Part shown: positions 56,471-64,000 of the stretch, piece after piece
Position numbering within the stretch: position 1 is the stretch's first letter
Layout: every line of letters begins with the position of its first letter
From: Teratosphaeria epicoccoides
Lineage: Eukaryota > Ascomycota > Dothideomycetes > Mycosphaerellales > Teratosphaeriaceae
Assembly (NCBI GenBank): GCA_021401465.1
Contig: JADDMT010000022.1
Coordinates: forward strand, 186,001 to 250,000
DNA: 64,000 nt
Direction of reading: 5' to 3'
The notes under the pieces: generated by a model
The model's input: only the letters and a program-made list of their open reading frames with translations
Databases searched by the model: none
Told to the model about the DNA's origin: nothing
Position numbers and translations under genes: made by a program

Positions 56471-56830
56471 TAATATAGATGTATGTGCTATATGAGATAG
56501 AAATATCTCGCAGTGTAGCAGAGTAATCTAACCTTTTAGTAGGTATAAGATAGCGCTGCTTTCTGCTTATCGCAGAGGTGGCGCTAAGGGTGCTTATAAC
56601 CCCTGACGCTCCTTAATTAGGGAAAGCATGTCTAAGCCTAACCCCGTAGGGGTACCGTAGGGTCAGCGACGTAGGGGCGTCCTACGTTGACAACTGATCC
56701 TACTTAGACGACATACAAGCTAACGTATGTACGAAGGACCCCCTTGCTATATGTAGCAGGGTCACTACATGCCAAGGGCGGCTATTAGAACCTATGCGGT
56801 TTAGATAGTCCCCTAGTATCAACCGTATCA
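56471..56830 (-). repeat. Family-A LTR4 (5' LTR of copy C)
   Basis: 360 bp, ending 'accgtatca' on the plus strand, which preserves the CA end that is mutated to TA in the other copies. Inside it (minus direction) the leader reads GTTCTGCTTTCTCCCCCC, where a primer-binding site would be; I cannot match it to a specific tRNA. Confidence 0.9.
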
Positions 56831-56835
56831 CTGGC
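56831..56835. repeat. Right target-site duplication of copy C
   Basis: CTGGC, partner of CCGGC at 48,657-48,661. Confidence 0.7.
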
Positions 56836-57060
56836 GTAGGGGCTCGTCGTCGTCGTCGTCGTCGTCTTGATCGTCAGAGTCGTCTATCTTGTCGACTAAT
56901 AATGGCCCTTAGTCGCTAGCTATAGCCGCTGCCCTCGCCGCGAATTAAGCCTCTTGCTAATCGCCTAGCTCCTCTGCGTCTAGATAACGGCCTTCGCCTA
57001 CGTCCCTACGAGCTTCTTGTAACAGCCAAAAGTGAGTATCAGCTAGATCTAGTGTCTTAA
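56836..57060 (-). pseudogene. Unit G ORF-c, N-terminal part
   Basis: The minus frame begins LKTLDLADTHFWLLQEARRD, continues EGRYLDAEELGD, and has a run of aspartates encoded by a GTC microsatellite (about 56,845-56,868 on the plus strand). It then reads EPLRR and passes into 48,661 if copy C is removed. TAG and TAA interrupt it. No ATG was identified with certainty; the start is upstream of about 57,055. Confidence 0.55.
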
Positions 57061-57539
57061 GACCCCTGTCACTCCGGATTATTTAAGGCACTATCAAGAA
57101 CTCCCGCACACATCAAGAGTATTATGCAAGGACGCTTAGCTTTGTGCGTCTGACAATGCTAACGTAGATCCACATGATATTACGAGACTACACGTTAATA
57201 GCGGCGTAAATGCTAATTCTAAACATCTCTATCTTGTAATAGGCGTTAATTAACTAGCCCTAGTTCGGTCTAGGAGCTCGAAGGACACTACGCTTTACCC
57301 TTAAAGGACGACTACGCTCTTAAAAGCCCCGGGGGTTAACGCTCCATGCGGCTTAGAAAAGGCGATCACTATTACGATTAAGTAGTAAGTATACTGTGAT
57401 TAGACTATAAGTGTCCTTACTATCTAACTGTCCTGTACGCATGTCGAAAGTGCACGTATAGGTTCTCCCTGCCATAATGCAGAGCATTACCTTTGTCATA
57501 CTTACTACGTAATAGCAGTATAAGTCGCTACTCTTCCCT
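57061..57539. other. Decayed sequence without a clear gene
   Basis: RIP-like, TAG/CTAG-rich. It should contain the 5' flank of ORF-c and the upstream part of the plus gene at 57,540-58,475. A plus stretch near 57,437-57,475 (YACRKCTYRFSLP) has a CX2C but no complete motif. Confidence 0.35.
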
Positions 57540-58475
57540 TTCCCCTTCCTCTTAATTAAGCTTCTTCTTGTAGCTAAGGGTAATATGTCGCTGCTACAAC
57601 GTTCTGCGGCTTATGTCGTATCCATTCGCAGACAATACATCTAGTATCTCCTTGTTAGTAGACTGCTAGCACTAGTGTTAGTACTCTATAAGGCAGTTAA
57701 CCTTTGCTGCGACTTCGCCTCTAATACAAGGTACATATTTGCGGAAGCCCTAATCATTAAGCCGCCTTGCAAGGCAACTGCGACTAATAATCGTCTGTTC
57801 TTCCTGCATGATGGTCTCCTAGATATTGACATGGCGGACGCTAACAGCTATAGCTTGCTACACATACTTGTGCTAGTGCGGCTAGTCGATTACCTGAGGT
57901 AGCATGGCGAAAACAACAACGATATTAGTGCTGATAGATTATTGTTAATAGGTAAATAGGCCTATATATGAGTTAGAAGGTCGATTCTTGATGTGGCCGA
58001 GAACACCCCTCATGTGGAATTGGCACATTTAGACCGCCGTCAGACCCAAGTTGCTCTTGGCTTAGCAATTGCACACGGACCACAAGCAGGTAAAGCGGCT
58101 GTAAGCGGGCAGCAGCAGGTCCATGTGGAAGCGTCGCAGGAATCTGAGAGCCAGAGCGCAGCTACGCCAAAGAATAAGTTTGCCAGCGACGCGCAGAAGG
58201 AGTGCGATGTGACCAGCGCCTGCGCACAAAACGCCGGATCCATCTGCGCGGGACAGCAGAGTTTGGAGACTTCTGGGATAATGCCGCATACCACTGGAGC
58301 GTGCGACGGCGATGTGCTGCTCACTTGTCCTGACCCTCTAGCTTTAAATTCATTCGCAATGGATCGAGCGTGGCATCTAGGCTGGTCCGAAATGGGCATG
58401 GACTTGACCGACTTCCTGAACTGCGACGGGCCTTCAACGATACACGATGATCTGTGCCAGCCCGCCGTCACCTAG
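57540..58475 (+). pseudogene. Gene half-destroyed by RIP: unknown regulator-like protein
   Basis: One plus frame runs from at least 57,540 to TAA/TAG-type stop 58,473-58,475, interrupted only at 57,642 (TAG), 57,900 (TAG), 57,957 (TAG) and 57,969 (TGA). All four lie in the mutated zone; the 501 bp from 57,972 on are clean. The mutated part reads as helical protein (AEALIIKPPCKATATNNRLF, SYSLLHILVLVRLVDYLR). The clean part reads LAHLDRRQTQVALGLAIAHG, then a Gln/Ala-rich linker and an acidic end (WSEMGMDLTDFLNCDGPSTI). The layout (helical middle, acidic tail) recalls a fungal transcription factor C-terminus, but this is a guess. The 5' end is missing. The clean ORF alone begins at an internal ATG, 57,993. 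Confidence 0.5.
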
Positions 58476-58749
58476 GTCCCGTCGACCCACACATTTACCC
58501 GTCCAGATTACTGCATCGCCTGGCTGTAGGTCTACTTCTTCTTCTTGTCCATTCTCATCCCTGAACGTAAACCAGCCGTTGGAGAGCGATAGTTCACTCA
58601 GAGCCACGACAAAATACAATTCTCCGTCGCGCCCGCCTATGCTGATACTAGCGCTAATAGGTCTTCGGAACCGGCATATGTTGAGCGACGCTTGTTGGAC
58701 ATCAGGGCGTAGACGAGCGACATGCCCGGCATGTGTCTGTGGTCTGCAG
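58434..58749 (-). pseudogene. Coding-looking fragment, possible oxygenase C-terminus
   Basis: The minus frame ends at 58,434 and reads upstream through VARLRPDVQQASLNI, RRPISASISIGGRDGELYFV and LQPGDAVIWTGKCVGRRDLG to IIVYR. The PGDAVIWTG...GGLAQIIVYR end resembles the last strands of a cupin-fold (phytanoyl-CoA dioxygenase-like) enzyme, but the iron ligands cannot be confirmed. There is no start, and at 58,750 it meets the stop of the RING-patatin gene, so it is either a remnant or an unrecognised last exon. It overlaps the end of the plus gene by 42 bp. Confidence 0.4.
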
Positions 58750-61700
58750 TTAGAGCCTAGCTAGGGTAGCAGAACGTAGGTAGGGTGCTGGTAACCTGTT
58801 GAGCAAGTCTTGCGATTTCTGCGCATAGTTGGACAGGCCGGTATTCGAAATACGCGGCAGTGTCTCTGATTGCATGAGCGCAGGACAGCTCGCGCGCAAA
58901 ATTCCTGTACTAAGCATTGACACCAATGCTATAGATGCCGAGGATTTGAAGGGAAGCAGAAGACTATGTACGTGCATACAACTATTCATTTCAGATTGAC
59001 ATCGGCGCTTAGGGCCTGGAACGAGCCAGAGACCCCCTTTCCGTTTCCCGACTGCTTTTGCGCAGGCTTTGCAACGTCGGGTTCGCTTCAACGAGGTGCT
59101 ACTGCCAAATGAAGCGTCTAGCTGCTGTCGTTCAATGAACCACTGTACTGTTTGCGGAAATCCCGAGATCCTCCGCTTTTGACCGTCAGACTGCCGCAGA
59201 GATATGGTGATCATTCCGGACAGCTCTCGCACAGAGAAGCACACTGGTGCGCAGAATTGGCGGCATTGTGCGCAAATCGCTTGCATTCCCCCATCGGTCA
59301 CGAAATCCATCTCGACTTCTCGAGCCCGAGTCATTGACTTGACAGCGTGATACGCATGGTCTCGACATCTGATTGTGCCTGCGCACCAGAAAAGACCATT
59401 TTCGAAGATTGGATAGTCGTACAGTTCGAAGAAAAAAGATGAGGTGAGTAACGCAAGTACCACGCAGGATCGCAACTCTTGACCTCCACTTTGCAACCGA
59501 ACGCTCTCACACAATCGCGGCATAGATTTGACGTCGTCCATATCCGGTAGGGAACTCATCTCAATGTTATGGCGGATATAGTGGTCTTTCGAGCATTTCT
59601 CCACACTGTGCTCCAGCTCTTGCCAGGCGCCCTGCCCGTCGAGGGAAGATAGGAACGATCGACAAAGGCGAGGAACGAATCCATCAAGAAGTACATGCCG
59701 GAATCTAGGAGCCTTTGGCGACCGGGGCTCCTCCATTCCAGTGCCTAAAGAAAGCACGACGTCGGGCGAACAGCTGTCGGGCCAGATCTGGCGAGTTTCC
59801 CATACCGCTAGGTTGCAAGGATTGTTGAATCTCAGGCCTCCATCTTGGAATGTCCCATGTGGCGCGACCTCTGCAGGTGGGAAAAGCCTGTCTAGTTTAG
59901 TACACGCACAAATGCTACTTGGAGGCATCAAACTCAGGAAGCATACACGGGGGCTGCGGACGTCGCCCTAGCTCTACCAAGAGAATCAGCAAAGTTTCAA
60001 CACATGAGACGGGATCACTCTCACACTTTCCAAATGAGTGGTTCGTGCTTAGGAGTGACATGATCTATGGGAGCGTATCCTAGAAGCCAGTCAGCATGTT
60101 CCAAGCAAAGAGGCTAGTGTAGATACCTTTGGGACGGCCTCGCGGCACGGCACTATTGTAATTGGTGAAAGGAAAGCATTGCGCATCGGAGATCGACGTT
60201 GCTGTGACTGCCACTTTCGTCCCTGATATCGCGGACCTAAACATGGTAGCATCCTCGCTGAATACCGCCTGCAGTGACTTGTCAAGAGTTTCCTGGTCAT
60301 AGCATCCGTCGGACAGCCAGCATCTGGTCATGTCGGACAGCCGGGAAAGGATGCTACTGTTGGCCGACCTCGATTGCTTGAACAGACTTTGAGCAACAGA
60401 TTCAAAAACACTGCAACATCGATCCGGCGTCCACTGATAAAGGAACATAAGCAGCACGATCAAGCCCCCTAGATAGCATACAAAGTCAGCTTTTCCGATC
60501 TCTCTCTTCTTCGAAGCTTCTTACCAGCGCTCGTGCCAATGCATATGTCAAACAGGTCTTGCAAATGGTAATTATGACCCAGTGCCTGCTGAAGGAGACG
60601 AAGAAACTCTGGCGGAACAATCCCTCGGATTCCGCCACCGTCGATGTTGAGAATGCGGGTCCCACATGTGGGAGGCTTTATTCGCACGATGTCTTCAAGT
60701 CTCTCACAACATAGAGGACATCGACGGAGAGCGAACCGGTACTCTAGACCATTCGATTGAGAGCCAAAAGAAGCAGCGCAAACATCGCACAGCGCATGAC
60801 CACAACCAAGGACGTGTTGTGGTTGACGGAGAAGACAGGCCAGACATGATCGGTTACTCCATAGGCCTCGCATAACATCCGTCTTCGTAGTGAGACTTGT
60901 TGCATGAAGCTCCGCTGCTGTAGCCTTGTCGTGAATGAGGTAGTCAAAGTGCAGGCACAGGTGGCGTTCTACCTGAGCTGAGAGGAATACAGCCAAATTC
61001 TTCGAGTCATAGACTTGTTCGAATGCGGCCTGTACTCTTTGAGCATATAGTCTGTTGTATACGTACTGGGGACTAAATTCTAAGCAGACGTCAGTCGTTG
61101 AAACTCCTTTGCTGTACACGACCTACTGTGCGAGCCAGGCGGGTAAGCGTCTACAAGGATGCTCGAGGCGACAAGAGAAGTGATTTTCTCATACGGAATC
61201 AGCTTGTCTCGACCGTGCGTTACGAGCGGCAGCAGGAAGGCTGTGAGTTCATCGAGCTGGGCATGATATTTGCGAGAGCCCAACAGGACATCGCATTGTG
61301 TAGCCTTCGGCTCCAGTGCATTCTGCATCCGGATGCAAAAAAGAGCCACTAAGTGGCGTGCAGAAAACAGCCAGTTTTCGTTGAAAAGCTCTTCCCTACG
61401 TTGATCCAGCTGACGCAGTATCTCTTCTTTCAAAGGGCGGTAAATGGCTTCGGGTGACAAAGGCTTGTCCTCGAGGTAAATTGTCGAAGTCAGTGAAAAA
61501 CAGTCTGTCAGCCGCTTTGAGCACGCCCGTTCAAGTCGGTGATACAGCTCTCGCATATGCTCACGGCTATGTGTGGCGGCTCGAGCTACAATCAGCAGTC
61601 GAGGTCGACATTTTTGAGGGATGTCGGTAAGGAGACTAAGCTTTACCCAGCGCGCGAGAGCGTCTGTCAAGGCTATAGCACCAGGAAAGTCGTCAGCGAA

Positions 61701-62102
61701 GACGAGTACGAGGCTGGAGCTTGGAATAAGCAGTCGAGCCGCGATCATATCCCGTATGGTCTGCTCATCCTTAGGCGACCACTGGAGAGGCATCCTGGTC
61801 TCAGAATGACAGCTCGTTCGCGACGATGACGGCAGCACGACGCCACCGACATCGAAATCTGCAAAGTATAAAGGATACTCATGGTCTGAACTCCCGTTGT
61901 CGAGACGCACGTGTGCCAGGTCGCGGATACTTGACTTCTTTATGTGATTGAATGGGAAGAGGTGGCGCAGAGAATCGTCCTTGATTCTTCTGCCAATCAA
62001 GCTTACTATGGAAGGGAACTGCCGGTTTGGCCTGGCTAAAGACGCAGCGAGATGTTCAAGTCGGTGTGTGTCAACCAACGAGCAATCAGAGAGGCAAATC
62101 AT
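58750..62102 (-). CDS. RING-finger patatin-like phospholipase, 1,030 residues
   Basis: Six exons: 62,102-61,127, 61,079-60,525, 60,468-60,127, 60,079-60,025, 59,973-59,947 and 59,887-58,750. Introns are 47, 56, 47, 51 and 59 bp, and the total length is a multiple of three. The N-terminal ~320 residues form an unnamed region found in fungal patatin proteins (SSSLVLVFADDFPGAIALTD, RPRLLIVARAATHSREHMRE). A RING-type zinc finger spans about residues 404-449 (CLAC, CGHALCDVC, CPLC). The patatin domain follows with the oxyanion loop DGGGIRG (about 473-479), the nucleophile in GTSAGG (about 507-512), ARATSAAP, and the catalytic Asp in QDGG (about 665). Both catalytic residues are present, so it is probably an active lipid acyl hydrolase in the cytosol. 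Fungal patatins of this kind occur in NLR-like immune and incompatibility proteins; no NB-ARC or repeat domain is seen here. The start is not confirmed. Confidence 0.88.
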
Positions 62103-62440
62103 GGTCTCTTAGCCACATAGTTGATCAGCCAAATGAAACCTTGCGAGGCATTTATATAGAGTGTAGAGGAATTTTTAAAACGAAACAGATACTACGAGCC
62201 GCCCGTTTCGGCTCGCGACCTATTCATGGACAAGTGTCGGATTTCTGCCTAACAACGCCCGCTGAGATGGCAATCTTCGTCTGCAACAGTTCTCTTTCAC
62301 TACGACTGACATGCTAACATGCAATTGAACATCGATGACGGCGTGGAATTGCTTCAGCGCCAGCAACATTACTTTGGCCGCGTCAAGCTAGCGCTTGACT
62401 GCATCGCTCCGATCTTGATCTCTTAACGGCTCGCCTATTT
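62103..62440. other. Upstream region of the RING-patatin gene
   Basis: Clean sequence to about 62,440, then RIP-like decay. It presumably includes the promoter and 5' UTR. No TATA box or other site stands out. Confidence 0.4.
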
Positions 62441-62814
62441 ACAGCTGTAGTTATTCTGCTTTAGAAACTTCCTAATGATGCAGTCCCTTCAGCCTCGAAA
62501 AGACATTAGCCAGCTAAAGCCAGAGTACGAGATTAGCTAGCATTACCTTCGCAGATTAGCAGATCTTGTAGTTCGCCTTAGCTTTAGCAGATTAGAGATT
62601 AACAAAGTACGTAGTCATGATCCTTTCAAGTCAGCTGTTAAAGCTAGATAGTAGCTCTAACACTAAAGCCTTATTAATGTAACTACATAGTAGTATGCCT
62701 AATGCGTATACTATAGTAGCATTAGTAACCCTAGTAGTAAGCTAAGCATTAACCTAAAGAATAACAAGAAATACTATCATGCTTAACTTAGGATTATCAT
62801 ATAACCTCTTTAAC
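62440..62814 (+). pseudogene. Decayed ORF fragment in repeat DNA
   Basis: A plus frame from an ATG near 62,474 reads MQSLQPRKDISQLKPEYEIS, TAG, then HYLRRLADLVVRLSFSRLEI and VRSHDPFKSAVKA before several TAG codons at about 62,650. Stops are again mostly TAG. It is probably part of another decayed element or gene; not recognised. Confidence 0.35.
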
Positions 62815-63291
62815 TGTCATAAGGGTAGGTGCTAATAGCAGGAAGGGGATCAGGTATTAGACTTGTAGAGCTATAAAGAATATTAACAATAGTAGTTAAC
62901 CTTGTAACTAACTCTCCTCTAAGCAAGAGAGGATTAAATTAAGATTAAGCATGAAGCTCCTAACTGCCTATCCTAAAGCTATCCCTATATACTAGAGAGA
63001 CAGAGTAGCTCTGTTAGATCTGTTAATAGACCTAACAGATCTATGTCTGTAGATCTGTAGACTAACCCTATAGATCTAAGAGTCTGTTATCCTATAACAG
63101 ATCCCTTCTCCCTTATAGGCCTATAGATCTGTAGACTAACCCTATAGATCTAGGGATCTATCCTTACGTAACAGATCCTTTCTCCTATAACTATGCCTAT
63201 AACTTATAGTACTCCTATGACTATACTATAACTTATAGCACTTAGGTTACTTATAATCCTATGACTTATAGTACTCCTGACACTTATGACA
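62815..63291 (-). repeat. Family-B LTR, possibly solo
   Basis: 477-bp LTR starting TGTCATAAGGG and ending CTTATGACA, the same family as 19,523-19,927. It has the same duplicated 'gtctgtagatctgtagacta' segment (about 63,046-63,180) and an added 'ttatagtactcctat' repeat region (about 63,205-63,275). Flanks (ttaac / ctatc) do not match, and neither side resembles element B interior, so it may be a solo LTR or a recombination product. The strand follows element B. Confidence 0.7.
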
Positions 63292-63439
63292 CTATCCCTC
63301 TCTTAGCCTAGCTTATCCCTAAGCTACCTTATTAGTGCGGGGTTTCTCTTGTCATTTCTTTTTGTGCTATAATGTCTTCTCTTTCTACATTACTGCCTTG
63401 TGTCATTCTAGACACTAACGCCCCTTTAATGTAGAAACG

Positions 63440-64000
63440 CAAATGCCGCGCGAATCGAATCTATCGTTAGGGCTAGGACAGCATGAAGTCCTGCACTTAG
63501 TGTCAAGAGTTAAAGCTCGTTTGTTAGGTACACATTTCCTTAGGGAAATGTTTGTAATGTTACTTTAGTAACTGTCAGAGTTATGACGCGAAGGTAACAG
63601 AGGTTAAATAGAAGAAGTTAGGCGATTAGCAGAAAAGACTAATTGCTAATCTTAATCATGCGAAGGTAGTCCTAGCTAAGGCTACGCAGAAGATAATAGA
63701 GGCGCATGTAAAGGAGATACATCTTCGAAAACAGTAAGACGTAGTCGACTAGGAGGTCGAGGATAGTCGCGCTCTTAAGGAGCGTGAGATCAGGGAGGAT
63801 GAGGCTAAGGAACAGGCTCTCTCGCAGGCTAGGTTTCTTCTTAACATAGATCCTTTAGCGGGTCTCGCTCTTAGTCCTACGACATAGAGCGTAATAGAGG
63901 GTTTTACTAACGCCTCATATTAGGGTTTCCTGGATGGCATAATAGCCGAGCCGATTGACAGCGTCCCGCAAGAGTCTAGTCGTGGCTTAGGATCTTCTTC
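63440..64000 (+). pseudogene. Decayed ORF with a zinc-cluster-like pattern, truncated by window end
   Basis: A plus frame open apart from TAG and one TAA codon. At about 63,490-63,575 it reads SCT, TAG, CQELKLVC, TAG, VHISLGKCL, TAA, CYFSNC. This gives CX2CX6CX8CX2CX4C with stops counted as residues, close to the Zn2Cys6 layout though the last spacing is short. A long charged helix follows (LIANLNHAKVVLAKATQKII, SRALKEREIREDEAKEQALS), then PLAGLALSPTT and a tail running off the window. The same domain order (zinc cluster then coiled coil) is seen in unit G ORF-a. It could be a transcription-factor-like gene or an element-encoded protein. Confidence 0.5.

Larger units (their letters stand above)
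48662..56830 (-). mobile_element. Full-length family-A chromovirus (copy C), 8,169 bp
   Basis: Complete minus-oriented Ty3/gypsy chromovirus with two 360-bp LTRs, a polypurine tract, gag-pol with a C-terminal chromodomain, and an accessory gene on the opposite strand next to the 3' LTR. Flanking CCGGC/CTGGC supports one insertion event. It landed inside ORF-c of unit G, so G was there first. It is less mutated than copies A1 and A2 but still carries many TAG stops and is inactive. Confidence 0.9.

Noticed and set aside
1..64000. Alternative genetic code or programmed TAG readthrough to explain TAG-only stops
   Set aside because: Island genes use ordinary codes with CAG intact, decayed frames also contain TAA and TGA and have other C-to-T changes between copies, and both Gln and Trp positions are hit. 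RIP is simpler.

Overview
The window looks like a chromosomal piece of a filamentous ascomycete, probably a Dothideomycete (inference). Supporting signs are spliceosomal introns of about 41-62 bp with GTAAGT/GTATGT-type donors, a dynactin RO-10 gene, a RING-patatin protein, a Kex2-processed repeat protein, and Ty3/gypsy chromoviruses decayed by RIP-like C-to-T mutation. No rRNA, convincing tRNA, telomere or CRISPR array is visible.

Layout. (1) 1-24,275 is a nest of decayed LTR retroelements. It holds a minus-strand gypsy half (E, 1-2,361), a family-A fragment (2,362-3,231), a plus-strand chromovirus (D, 3,232-~9,800), most of a minus-strand family-A chromovirus (9,808-16,362), a truncated minus-strand gypsy (B, 16,363-19,927), an inverted family-A 3' end (19,928-20,587), a truncated minus-strand gypsy half (F, 20,588-~24,140) and a sliver of a family-A 5' end (~24,140-24,275). 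(2) ~24,280-44,150 is an unmutated gene island: a small cysteine-rich secreted protein, an NtaA/DszA-like FMN monooxygenase, a nine-repeat Kex2-processed secreted protein, an AVT-type amino acid transporter, RO-10, an SDR, a coiled-coil hypothetical, an ECM4-type glutathionyl-hydroquinone reductase, a large hypothetical, a broken PD-(D/E)XK-like gene and a new hypothetical. (3) ~44,400-57,500 is an unidentified decayed unit (G) with three ORFs, one of them split by a full-length 8,169-bp family-A chromovirus (48,662-56,830) that has 360-bp LTRs and a near-perfect 5-bp target duplication. (4) ~57,540-62,440 is a second gene island: a plus gene whose first half is RIP-damaged and second half clean, a small coding fragment, and a six-exon RING-patatin protein. 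(5) ~62,440-64,000 is repeats again: a family-B LTR and an ORF with a zinc-cluster-like cysteine pattern running off the edge.

The island genes do not form an obvious pathway. The monooxygenase, SDR and glutathionyl-hydroquinone reductase suggest small-molecule metabolism; the secreted repeat protein, cysteine-rich protein and RING-patatin fit a fast-evolving compartment. The most unusual material lies in the repeats: a chromovirus family carrying a ~524-codon antisense gene with its own TATA box, a chromovirus with an extra basic ORF after its chromodomain, and a three-ORF unit with a Zn2Cys6-like protein. Most in-frame stops in these decayed ORFs are TAG, as expected if CAG (Gln) and TGG (Trp) codons were hit.
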